Source: JACMLD01 sp038207265 (GTDB lineage Bacteria > Bacteroidota > Bacteroidia > Chitinophagales > Chitinophagaceae). Taken from it: a stretch of DNA of 64,000 bases. The notes beneath the pieces were generated by a model that saw nothing but the letters and a program-made list of their open reading frames with translations, had not been told where the DNA came from and ran no database searches. The DNA is taken from the NCBI GenBank assembly GCA_038207265.1, contig JBBQZZ010000018.1:34948-98947 (forward strand), given 5' to 3'. A program made the position numbers and the translations under genes. This document shows positions 19,452 to 27,669 of this stretch, piece by piece; positions within the stretch are counted from its first letter, which is position 1; every line of letters begins with the position of its first letter.

Positions 19452-20195
19452 ATGAAACGAACCACAAAAATATTGATATTGATGCTGTTGCTGATGACCA
19501 GCGGTTTATTTGCTTCCAATATGCTATTAAAAAAAGAGTATGAGGAAACCGATAAGAATGATACTTACTGGACTTATGGTAAAATTCTTGAACAGCCTTT
19601 TAAGCATTTAAAAATTGAAGGCGGCAATGTTTCAAATATTGCATTTGAACAAAGCCCAAAAGCTTCCGTAAAAGTTTTTAAGAATTGGCGTGGCTATGAA
19701 GAACATGCAGTAAAGGCCCACGTGGCAACTGATACATTGTATATTAATTTCCCAAACACATACCATGATCTTTATGAGAAAGACTGGCTGAAATATACGA
19801 CGACCTTGCGTTTATTTTCTCCTGAATTGCTAAGTATTACAGGCGTCGATACAAATCTTGAATTGTTTAAGATAAAGCAAAGGAATTTTTCAGTTATTAT
19901 GTCCGGCAAGTCAAAATTTGAGGTAGAAAGTATGGACACCAATTTGGATAGCCTGCAAGTCACACAAAGAGATTCTTCTGCTGTTGTTTTTGAAATGTCA
20001 CCGGAGTATAAAAAAACAGCGTCCTTTCACGTGAACTATGTAAATGCAAATATCCGGGGTTATTCTATTTTAGATATCGGTCATGCCCAGGTGGATTCTT
20101 TACAACTGAGCGTTTCAGATAGTTCAGCTGTTCTATTATCCGGCGGTACGATGAAAAAAAATCTGCGTTATAATTTCAACAGGTCTCAACATTAA
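19452..20195 (+). CDS. secreted beta-rich protein, possibly DUF2807/GIN-like
   Basis: 247 aa. Residues 1-21 are a signal peptide or anchor ending SGLFAS. The rest is beta-rich with serial short strands such as FSVIMSGKSKFEVES, LDSLQVTQRDSSAVVFE and DSLQLSVSDSSAVLLSG, resembling the right-handed helix of GIN/DUF2807 proteins; this is a resemblance, not a firm match. The ATG lies 5 bp after the GntR gene, so it is the last member of that operon and may act at the envelope in the same stress response. Confidence 0.7.
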   Translation: MKRTTKILILMLLLMTSGLFASNMLLKKEYEETDKNDTYWTYGKILEQPFKHLKIEGGNVSNIAFEQSPKASVKVFKNWRGYEEHAVKAHVATDTLYINFPNTYHDLYEKDWLKYTTTLRLFSPELLSITGVDTNLELFKIKQRNFSVIMSGKSKFEVESMDTNLDSLQVTQRDSSAVVFEMSPEYKKTASFHVNYVNANIRGYSILDIGHAQVDSLQLSVSDSSAVLLSGGTMKKNLRYNFNRSQH

Positions 20196-20262
20196 TTCAC
20201 CACGTATTTAATAGCTGATTTTCCCTGGTTTGATCCGGATTAATTACTATACATTTACGGGT

Positions 20263-21939
20263 ATGAGGAAAATGCTTATAATAACTACCTGCTGTGCATG
20301 GCTGTTTGCCTGCAAAACAACTGTCAAATACGACACCATCATCCGCAACGGAATTATTTATGATGGAAGCGGCGGTGAGCCTTTTAAAGGAGACATTGCC
20401 ATCAATGCAGACAGCATAGCGGCAATAGGCGATTTGAAAGATGCAAAAGCTACCAATGAAACAGATGCAAAAGGAATGGCCGTTGCACCCGGATTTATTA
20501 ATATGATGGGTCACTCTGAAGAATCATTGATTCAGGATGGCCGATCACAAAGTGATTTACGCCAGGGAGTAACCACTGAAATCTTTGGTGAATTCAGCAT
20601 GGGACCGATAAATGCTAAAATGAAAAAGCAACAGCAGGAAGGTCAGGGCGATATTAAATACGATGTGAATTGGAACAGCCTTGGCGAATACATGAACATG
20701 CTGGAGAAAAAAGGCATCTCCTGTAATATTGCCTCATTTGTTGGAACAGGTGTTGTAAGAACCTATGTAATTGGCGAAGACAATAAAGCTCCTACCGCTG
20801 TTCAACTGGATAGTATGAAATTACTGGTGGCACAAGCCATGCAGGAAGGCGCATTGGGTGTAACGAATGCACTGATCTATCCCACTGATTTTTTTGCAAA
20901 GACAGACGAACTCATTGCTTTATCGAAAGAAGCTGCTAAGTATGGTGGCACTTATAGCAGCCACATGCGCAGTGAAGGGAATAAACTTCTGGAAGCCGTG
21001 GAAGAATTAATTACCATTTCTAAAGAAGCCAAGATCCCTGCCGAAATATTTCATTTGAAAGCTGCCGGTAAAAGTAATTGGGGCAAAATGGACAGTGTAA
21101 TTAAAAGAGTTGAAAAAGCCAGGGCCGAAGGACTGGATGTTACCGCTGATATGTATACATACCTCGCTGGCGCCACTGGCATGACTTCCGCGTTTCCGCC
21201 CACATTACAGGATGGGGGCTTTGGAAAATTATGGCAGCGTTTGCACGACCCCGTTATAAGAAAACAGATGATCAAAGCAATGAATACCGATGCAACGGAT
21301 TGGGAAAACCTGTATTATGGTGCCAATGGTGCCAGGAATGTCTTGTTGCTGGCTTTCAAACAGGATTCATTGAAAAAATATACGGGTAAGACCCTGGCGG
21401 AAGTAGCAACGCTGCTCAATAAAACTCCGGAAGAAACAGCCATGGATTTGATCATACAAGACAGTACACGGGTGGGCGTTGCATATTTCTTAATGAATGA
21501 AGACAATGTAAAAAAACAAGTGGCCTTGCCATGGGTAAGTTTTGGAAGCGATGAAGCGTCTTATACAACAGAAGGAGTCTTTCTTAAATCCAATGCACAC
21601 CCCCGGGCTTATGGAAATTTTGCAAGGGTGCTGGGTAAGTATAGCAGGGATGAAAAAGTAGTGGCCTTAAAAGATGCCATCAAAAAACTGGCAAATGTTC
21701 CTGCAAAACATTTAAAGTTATTGAAACGCGGTGAATTGAAAGCAGGTAATTATGCAGACATTATTATTTTTGATCCTGCAACGATTGCGGATCATTCAAC
21801 TTTTGACAAGCCACATCAGTATGCAACCGGCGTTACCGATGTATTTGTGAATGGCGTACAGGTTTTAAAAGATGGCGAACATACCAATGCCAAACCTGGC
21901 AGGTTTGTAAAAGGACCGGGTTATAAACTTAATAAATAA
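20263..21939 (+). CDS. D-aminoacylase-like amidohydrolase lipoprotein
   Basis: 558 aa from the ATG at 20263; the TTG at 20230 would put residues before a good lipoprotein signal (MRKMLIITTCCAWLFAC, Cys 17). The amidohydrolase barrel shows DTIIRNGIIYDGSG at its start, SSHMRSEG and EIFHLKAAGKSNW (two probable metal His), and SFGSDEAS (probable metal Asp). The usual first HxH motif is replaced by MGHSE, and the usual GNC cysteine segment reads GEFSMG. It probably hydrolyses N-acyl-D-amino acids or related peptidoglycan or dipeptide substrates in the periplasm, but the altered metal site makes substrate and mechanism uncertain. Confidence 0.83.
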   Translation: MRKMLIITTCCAWLFACKTTVKYDTIIRNGIIYDGSGGEPFKGDIAINADSIAAIGDLKDAKATNETDAKGMAVAPGFINMMGHSEESLIQDGRSQSDLRQGVTTEIFGEFSMGPINAKMKKQQQEGQGDIKYDVNWNSLGEYMNMLEKKGISCNIASFVGTGVVRTYVIGEDNKAPTAVQLDSMKLLVAQAMQEGALGVTNALIYPTDFFAKTDELIALSKEAAKYGGTYSSHMRSEGNKLLEAVEELITISKEAKIPAEIFHLKAAGKSNWGKMDSVIKRVEKARAEGLDVTADMYTYLAGATGMTSAFPPTLQDGGFGKLWQRLHDPVIRKQMIKAMNTDATDWENLYYGANGARNVLLLAFKQDSLKKYTGKTLAEVATLLNKTPEETAMDLIIQDSTRVGVAYFLMNEDNVKKQVALPWVSFGSDEASYTTEGVFLKSNAHPRAYGNFARVLGKYSRDEKVVALKDAIKKLANVPAKHLKLLKRGELKAGNYADIIIFDPATIADHSTFDKPHQYATGVTDVFVNGVQVLKDGEHTNAKPGRFVKGPGYKLNK

Positions 21940-21962
21940 GAATAATGAACTCTAAATTTTGA

Positions 21963-22019
21963 AGGTCTAATATTGAATGGTATGAATCCCCACTTCTTCA
22001 GGCTGCATTCAATATTCCT
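21963..22019. other. intergenic hairpin, possible terminator
   Basis: AATATTGAATG (21969-21979) and CATTCAATATT (22006-22016) are perfect inverted repeats with a 26-nt loop; an outer AGG/CCT pairing extends the stem after a 3-nt bulge. A T-rich stretch follows at 22020-22035. It lies 24 bp after the D-aminoacylase stop. The long loop is unusual for an intrinsic terminator. Confidence 0.35.
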
Positions 22020-22059
22020 GTTTCAATATTTTTCTTTATCATACTAGCTAGAACAAATT

Positions 22060-22509
22060 ATGGAAATCAAAATTCGCAGGGCAGTTAAAGAAGATTGCAA
22101 AAGATTAATGGAATTGGTTTATGAACTGGCTATATATGAGAAGGCAGCGCAGGAAGTAACGGTATCATTGGTTCATTTTATTGAAAGTGGTTTTGGCGAC
22201 AAACCCATCTGGTGGGCGTTTGTTGCAGAAATCAATGGTAAGGTGGAAGGATTCGCTTTGTATTATGTGCGTTATTCAACCTGGAAGGGCCAGGCAATGT
22301 ACCTGGAAGATCTTTTGGTAACCGAAGCCATGCGGGGTAAAGGAGCCGGTAAATTATTATTCGATCAACTGGTGGTTGAAGCAGCCGAAAAAAAGTTCAG
22401 CCGCATAATCTGGCAGGTACTGGATTGGAACGAACCTGCTATCAACTTTTATAAAAAATATCCAACCCGTTTTGATCCTGAATGGATCAATTGTACGCTC
22501 AATATCTAA
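22060..22509 (+). CDS. GNAT family N-acetyltransferase
   Basis: 149 aa, one GNAT domain. The acetyl-CoA loop is LEDLLVTEAMRGKGAGKLLF (motif A with RGKGAG), preceded by the beta4 segment GFALYYVRYSTW and followed by WQVLDWNEPAINFYKKY, a pattern close to the spermidine/diamine (SAT, thialysine) acetyltransferase subgroup. It would acetylate a primary amine, probably a polyamine or lysine analogue, in the cytoplasm. The substrate is inferred from subgroup resemblance. It is convergent with fabD, with a 6-bp gap. Confidence 0.87.
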   Translation: MEIKIRRAVKEDCKRLMELVYELAIYEKAAQEVTVSLVHFIESGFGDKPIWWAFVAEINGKVEGFALYYVRYSTWKGQAMYLEDLLVTEAMRGKGAGKLLFDQLVVEAAEKKFSRIIWQVLDWNEPAINFYKKYPTRFDPEWINCTLNI

Positions 22510-22515
22510 TTGCCT

Positions 22516-23406
22516 TTAATTAATTCCCTCAGTCTGCATAGTTTTATCAATTTTTAAAATCAGGCCCTGCAACACTTTACCCGGTCCTACTTCGGTAAAC
22601 TTTGAGGCACCATCTTTGATCATGGCCTGTACACTCTGGGTCCATCGCACAGCGCCAGTTAACTGGTCAATAAGATTTTGTTTTATTTCTTCCCGGTCAT
22701 AAACCGCTTTGGCCACTACATTCTGGTAAACATGCGATGTTGGTTGGTGAAAAGTGGTTTTTTCAATTGCCTTCTTCAATTCTTCCCTTGCAGGTTCCAT
22801 TAATGGTGAGTGAAAGGCTCCGCCTACCGGTAGTACCAACGCCCTTTTTGCACCGGCAGCTTTCATGCGTTCACAGGCAATTGCTATTCCTTTTAAACTG
22901 CCGCTGATAACTAACTGTCCCGGACAGTTGTAATTTGCCGCCACTACCACTTCGCCGGTTTCTTCCTGTACAGCCGCGCAAATCTCTGCTGCTTTCTCAT
23001 CTGGCAAAGCCAGCACGGCGGCCATGGTGGAAGGATTTAATTCGCAGGCTTTTTGCATTGCCTTTGCCCGAATACTTACCAGTTGTACCGCATCTTCAAA
23101 ACTTAAGGTACCATTGGCAACAAGGGCGGAAAATTCTCCGAGTGAATGACCCGCAACCATATCTGGCCGGGCCGATTCAATGCTTTTATAAGCTATCACT
23201 GAATGTAAAAAAACGGCTGGTTGTGTAACATTGGTTTGCTTCAGATCTTCTTCTTTTCCATTGAACATGATATCTGAAATGCGGAATTTTAATATTTCGT
23301 TGGCCTGTTCAAATAATTTTTTCGCAAACGCATTGTTTTCATAATGCTCTTTACCCATACCGGGGAATTGAGAACCCTGGCCCGGGAATACATAAGCGTG
23401 TTTCAT
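22516..23406 (-). CDS. fabD: malonyl CoA-acyl carrier protein transacylase
   Basis: 296 aa. FabD moves malonyl groups from CoA to ACP for fatty acid elongation. FPGQGSQFPGMG is at residues 7-18, the nucleophile S88 lies in VAGHSLGEFSAL, and the catalytic His is in GGAFHSPLM (about 198). The final GPGKVLQGLI segment is typical. TATATTTG on the minus strand at 23426-23433 fits a -7 box some 20 bp upstream of the ATG. Confidence 0.94.
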   Translation of the reverse strand: MKHAYVFPGQGSQFPGMGKEHYENNAFAKKLFEQANEILKFRISDIMFNGKEEDLKQTNVTQPAVFLHSVIAYKSIESARPDMVAGHSLGEFSALVANGTLSFEDAVQLVSIRAKAMQKACELNPSTMAAVLALPDEKAAEICAAVQEETGEVVVAANYNCPGQLVISGSLKGIAIACERMKAAGAKRALVLPVGGAFHSPLMEPAREELKKAIEKTTFHQPTSHVYQNVVAKAVYDREEIKQNLIDQLTGAVRWTQSVQAMIKDGASKFTEVGPGKVLQGLILKIDKTMQTEGIN

Positions 23407-23495
23407 GTGCAGTCAATTAATCCTTCAAATATAAAAAAGGTTTATTTGAAGTAAGCTAACTTTCAAATAAACCTGCAATTATATCTTGTTATGAA

Positions 23496-24092
23496 TTAAT
23501 GAAGACGGGAGCCTATCAGGCGTATGAACTCACTCCTGGTTTCATTTTTCTCAAATTCACCCCAGAAAGCGGATGTTGTGGTAACCGAATTTTGTTTTTG
23601 TACGCCACGCATCATCATACACAAGTGAGAAGCTTCTATTACAACAGCCACACCCAGGGGATTGAGTGTTTCTTTAATCACATCCATGATCTGGTGCGTT
23701 AATCTCTCCTGTACCTGTAAACGCCGTGCATATACATCCACTACCCTGGCTATCTTGCTCAGGCCCGTAATATAACCATTGGGTATATATGCAACATGTG
23801 CCTTGCCGTAAAAAGGTAGCATATGGTGCTCGCACATACTATACAATTCTATATCTTTCACAATGATCATCTCACTTACTTCCTCGTGAAATTTGGCTGA
23901 ATTTAATATTGCCTTCGCATCCAAATGGTAACCCTGGGTTAGGTATTGCATGGACTTCGCTACCCGTTCCGGGGTTTTAAGCAATCCCTCCCGTTCAGCA
24001 TCTTCGCCAAGTAATGTCAAACTATCCCGGTAATTTTCTACCAGTTTTGAAGTAATCTTATCCTCATATTGTTCTGTCTTTTTATATGCCAT
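23496..24092 (-). CDS. folE: GTP cyclohydrolase I
   Basis: 198 aa. FolE opens GTP to dihydroneopterin triphosphate, the entry to tetrahydrofolate, biopterin and queuosine. The zinc ligands are visible in SMCEHHMLPFYG and SHLCMMMRGVQ, and the conserved block ITGLSKIARVVDVYARRLQVQ is intact. The C-terminal TTSAFWGEF follows. Two PTPS-family genes lie directly upstream on the same strand, which suggests that at least part of the product is used for a carboxy- or pyruvoyl-pterin branch. Confidence 0.94.
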   Translation of the reverse strand: MAYKKTEQYEDKITSKLVENYRDSLTLLGEDAEREGLLKTPERVAKSMQYLTQGYHLDAKAILNSAKFHEEVSEMIIVKDIELYSMCEHHMLPFYGKAHVAYIPNGYITGLSKIARVVDVYARRLQVQERLTHQIMDVIKETLNPLGVAVVIEASHLCMMMRGVQKQNSVTTTSAFWGEFEKNETRSEFIRLIGSRLH

Positions 24093-24280
24093 TGCGTTCT
24101 TTATTAGTTTGATAAATGCGTCCGCTAACCGCCAATAACAATAGTACGTTGTTTTTGTTGCATCCGTTTCCGCGTTTATTATAATACCTGGCCAGGTTTT
24201 GGTTGAAGGGTGCGAATTGCTTACCAGCAGTTTTGTACAAGAATGCTGGTTAAAGATTTTATGCCGGAAGCATAAAATTC

Positions 24281-24697
24281 TTAAACAACCGGGTACTCCA
24301 CAAAATTTCTTTCTGTTTCATATAGTCTTACCTGCAAATCTTTGGAAGCATCTATATGAGGGCGTAATAATCCATAAATGGCAATAACAATATTTTCCGC
24401 AGTTGGATTGACATTTTTAAATTCTTCCGTATCCAGGTTGAGATTCTTATGATCAAATTTGGAAATAACTTTATCATTAATAAGATCGCTCAATATCTTT
24501 AGATCTATTACATAACCTGTTGCGGGATCGGGCACGCCCACCAGCTTCACTTCTAAATCATAATTGTGACCATGATAATTTGGGTAATTGCATTTCCCAA
24601 ATACATCCGCGTTTCGTTTGGAATCCCATTCAGGGTTATTCAAACGATGTGCTGCGTTAAAATGTTCTTTGCGGTATACTGCTACTTTATTACCCAT
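24281..24697 (-). CDS. 6-pyruvoyltetrahydropterin / 6-carboxytetrahydropterin synthase, copy 1
   Basis: 138 aa. The zinc-binding His residues lie in EHFNAAHRL (about 10-18) and YHGHNYDLEV. The catalytic Cys precedes HGH with the spacing C-x5-HGH (CNYPNYHGH), which resembles eukaryotic-type PTPS; E. coli QueD has a shorter spacing as I recall. KFDHKNLNLD and NPTAENIVI complete the family signature, with the final YETERNFVEY carrying the substrate-binding Glu. Substrate is dihydroneopterin triphosphate, made by the neighbouring FolE. Whether the product enters queuosine or biopterin-like synthesis is open. Confidence 0.88.
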   Translation of the reverse strand: MGNKVAVYRKEHFNAAHRLNNPEWDSKRNADVFGKCNYPNYHGHNYDLEVKLVGVPDPATGYVIDLKILSDLINDKVISKFDHKNLNLDTEEFKNVNPTAENIVIAIYGLLRPHIDASKDLQVRLYETERNFVEYPVV

Positions 24698-24916
24698 TGT
24701 ATATGATAAATTAATGAATCCATTTAACCTGGCACTGTGGCAAAAGTGTGCTGCTCAAGTGGCCGGGGAGTTCCGAAAGCTACCGACGCTAATTTTAAAA
24801 AATGAAAGCCATATATCCGTCAACCGGTGAAAACATTATGTCGGCCAGCTTACCTGAAATTACAGACAAATTACCAAAAAGTTCATCTGCTGTGAATTAT
24901 TTGAAGCAGTGACTGC

Positions 24917-25327
24917 TCAGTCACCATAATATTCTACATAAATCCTTGGCGTTTCATACAATTTGATACAATGCAATTGCACTGCCGGTGGAATTTTTGG
25001 AGCCAGTTGGTTCCAGATACCAATGGCGAGGTTTTCAGTAGAACACATTTTGTCTTTCATAAAAGCCACATCCATATTCAGGTTTTTATGGTCCAGCAGC
25101 TCCAGTACATGCTCCTTTATTATAGTACTCAATTTTTTAACATCAAAAAGAAAACCGGTATGTTCATCCGGAACACCTTTCACGGTTACCAGTAATTCAT
25201 AGTTATGTCCATGCCAGTTCTCATTGGCACATTTACCAAATACCGCTTCGTTTTCTTCCGGTGTCCATCCTGGGTTATAAAGTTTATGTGCCGCATTAAA
25301 ATGTTCTACTCTGGTCAGGTACAGCAT
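24917..25327 (-). CDS. 6-pyruvoyltetrahydropterin / 6-carboxytetrahydropterin synthase, copy 2
   Basis: 136 aa, clear paralogue of the gene at 24281. It has VEHFNAAHKLYN, C-x5-HGH in CANENWHGHNYEL, LLDHKNLNMD, CSTENLAIGIWN and the final LYETPRIYVEYYG. All zinc and catalytic residues appear intact, so it is not a decayed duplicate. A minus-strand TAACTTTG (25347-25354) fits a -7 box just upstream of the ATG. The two copies could serve different pterin branches or form mixed hexamers; the sequence does not decide. Confidence 0.88.
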   Translation of the reverse strand: MLYLTRVEHFNAAHKLYNPGWTPEENEAVFGKCANENWHGHNYELLVTVKGVPDEHTGFLFDVKKLSTIIKEHVLELLDHKNLNMDVAFMKDKMCSTENLAIGIWNQLAPKIPPAVQLHCIKLYETPRIYVEYYGD

Positions 25328-25605
25328 CTTCGTAATAAAATTTTCGCAAAGTTAATAATTGCAGGGCATTGATGGCAGCCAAAGTTTGAATTTGATGAGG
25401 GCATGAAAACCATTAAGAACGCAATAGAAATCAAGGTGGAACTGCAATAAAAAGGCACGAACAAGGCCTAAAACCTGGTAAAAATATAAATGGTTAACAG
25501 GCAAGTCCCCGCATTGGTTCGCTAAAAAATATATAGTTGAAGAACAATGAAAACCCATGAAAGGCCTTCTATATTTGGTGGCTTCCATTGCTAAACTTAT
25601 TTACT

Positions 25606-26622
25606 ATGATTCCTGAAAATAAACAAACTGCGGTTGTGCATGCACTTCAGGTTGCCTTTGCTGTCAGCGAATTTGAGGAAATAGAGCAACTAACTATCGG
25701 GCTATCTTCAGCACTTATTTTTAAAATTGTTGTAAAGGGCAAACCTTACCTGTTGCGTATTATCACACGTACCGATGCAATGGCAGACCCCACGCATTAT
25801 TTCAGTTGTATGAAATTGGCTGCAGAAACCGGTATTGCGCCACACTCCTGGTATGCTGATTCAACAGACAGGATCTCCATCACTGATTTCGTACAGGCGA
25901 AACCTTTTCCGGTAAAAGATGCCAAAATATTGATGCCTGATACTTTGAGACGGTTACATTCATTACCACGCTTTCCTGCAAGGTTGACTTATCTCGATTT
26001 TGCAGACACAACCATCCGTAAATTTTATTCATCAAATGCGCTGCCTGAAAGCATAACAGGAGAAATGTTCCGGCAATATGAACGCATTATGAAAGTGTAT
26101 CCGCGCAATGAAGAAGATCTCGTGTCCTGTCATAATGATCTCAAACCAGATAATATTCTTTATGATGGTAAACAGGTATGGTTGGTTGACTGGGAAGCTG
26201 CTTTTCTAAATGACCGATATTGTGATTTATCTGTTGCAGGTAATTTTGTGATAACAAACGAACATGATGATATAGAATACCTGAAAGTTTATTTTGGAAA
26301 GGATGCGACGGAATACCAACTGGCAAGGTTTTTCCTCATGCGACAAATCATGCATATTATCTACTTCAGCTTTTTTATGTCATTGTGCAGTAATAAAAAT
26401 ATTCCTATTGATGTAAACATGGCTAAACCGGATTTCAGGGATTTTCACAATCACGTCTGGAAAGCTGAAATATATTTATTGGACCCCATGGCACAACAAC
26501 AATATGCCTGGGTACATTTTGAACAGGTAGTTCAAAACATGCAGCAAAAAAGATTTGAGGAAGCGTTGCGCATCGTTTCAGATGCACATGCCGGCAAGTC
26601 AGAACCTTCAATAAGTGCATAG
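25606..26622 (+). CDS. APH/choline kinase-type phosphotransferase
   Basis: 338 aa from the ATG at 25606; a TTG at 25588 is possible but adds only LNLFT. The Brenner motif SCHNDLKPDNILY carries the catalytic Asp and Asn and is followed by VWLVDWEAAFLNDRYCDLS with the magnesium-binding Asp, as in aminoglycoside and choline kinases. The N-lobe nucleotide strand is LSSALIFKIVVKGKPYLLRI. Substrate unknown: a small alcohol such as choline or an aminoglycoside. It lies 84 bp upstream of the rifampicin-phosphotransferase-like gene on the same strand, so a shared transcript is possible. Confidence 0.83.
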   Translation: MIPENKQTAVVHALQVAFAVSEFEEIEQLTIGLSSALIFKIVVKGKPYLLRIITRTDAMADPTHYFSCMKLAAETGIAPHSWYADSTDRISITDFVQAKPFPVKDAKILMPDTLRRLHSLPRFPARLTYLDFADTTIRKFYSSNALPESITGEMFRQYERIMKVYPRNEEDLVSCHNDLKPDNILYDGKQVWLVDWEAAFLNDRYCDLSVAGNFVITNEHDDIEYLKVYFGKDATEYQLARFFLMRQIMHIIYFSFFMSLCSNKNIPIDVNMAKPDFRDFHNHVWKAEIYLLDPMAQQQYAWVHFEQVVQNMQQKRFEEALRIVSDAHAGKSEPSISA

Positions 26623-26706
26623 GCACATTGGTTGTAAAAACCAACAACCGAAAAACCATCGCTTCTTTTTACCCCGTCTGTTTTCAATTATAAAAATTAA
26701 AATACT

Positions 26707-27669
26707 ATGAAAACATATGCAATTACTTTACTGGAGATAGACCCTTCAATGAACTTTATTGCAGGTGGTAAGGGCGCCAGTCTTGGGGAATTATCCCGGA
26801 TACAAAATATAAATGTGCCTGAAGGCTTCTGCGTTACTAAAGCGGCGTATAAAAAAATTACCGGCAATAACCAGGAACTTAAAAATTTACTGGATGAATT
26901 AATTCAACTTACAGCAGTAGACAGAAAGGTTATTCACGAAATCGGTGAAAGGATTCGCAAAACCATCGAAAGCATTCCTATCTTAACAGGCATCGTGGAA
27001 GAGATTGAAACTTGTATAACAAAATTGGGTGAAAATAATGCCTATGCAATTCGCTCCAGTGCAACGGCCGAAGATTTGCCAACCGCATCATTTGCAGGAC
27101 AGCAGGATACTTATCTAAACATCACAAGTAAGAAATCAATCTTGCAACATATTAGTAAATGCTGGGCTTCGTTGTTTACCGATCGGGCAATCATTTATCG
27201 GATACAGAATGGATTTGATCACCGTCACGTTTATTTATCCGTAATCGTTCAAAAGATGATTTTCCCGGAAGCCTCCGGTATTTTGTTTACTGCTGATCCC
27301 ATTACTTCAAACCGAAAGATGATATCAATCGATGCCAGTTATCGACTTGGAGAAGCATTGGTCTCAGGACTGGTTAGTGCCGATAATTATAAAGTACAGG
27401 GCGATAAAATTGCGGGTAAATTAATTGCTCAAAAAAAATTAGCCATCTATGGATTCGGGAAAGCAGGCACCATAACAAAACAGATAGATCCGAGACAGCA
27501 AAAAATTCAAACTCTTACCGACCCACAAATTTTGGAACTGGCCGGTATCGGCAGGAAAATCGACACTTATTTTGGTTACCCGCAGGATATTGAGTGGTGT
27601 TTGGCAGTAGGGTATTTTATATTGTCCAGAGCAGGCCAATTACTACTCTATACCCGGTTCCACAGGTAG
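26707..27669 (+). CDS. rifampicin phosphotransferase-like, N-terminal (ATP-grasp) part before a frameshift
   Basis: This 320-aa frame holds the PEP-synthase type ATP-binding domain: IAGGKGASLGELSR (about 18-31), AIRSSATAEDLPTASFAGQQDTYLN (start near 116) and VQKMIFPEASGILFTADP. It stays homologous as far as DIEWCLAVG near 27612, after which the meaningful sequence continues in the frame one base back, as VFYIVQSRPITTL. The last 20 residues of this frame are therefore spurious. Together with the next entry it makes about 878 residues, the size of rifamycin phosphotransferases (ATP-grasp, rifamycin-binding, swivelling His domain), which inactivate rifamycins by phosphorylation. Confidence 0.8.
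   Translation: MKTYAITLLEIDPSMNFIAGGKGASLGELSRIQNINVPEGFCVTKAAYKKITGNNQELKNLLDELIQLTAVDRKVIHEIGERIRKTIESIPILTGIVEEIETCITKLGENNAYAIRSSATAEDLPTASFAGQQDTYLNITSKKSILQHISKCWASLFTDRAIIYRIQNGFDHRHVYLSVIVQKMIFPEASGILFTADPITSNRKMISIDASYRLGEALVSGLVSADNYKVQGDKIAGKLIAQKKLAIYGFGKAGTITKQIDPRQQKIQTLTDPQILELAGIGRKIDTYFGYPQDIEWCLAVGYFILSRAGQLLLYTRFHR

Noticed and set aside
25352..25588. 78-codon minus-strand frame
   Set aside because: Composition is not protein-like and it covers a probable -7 box of the PTPS gene.
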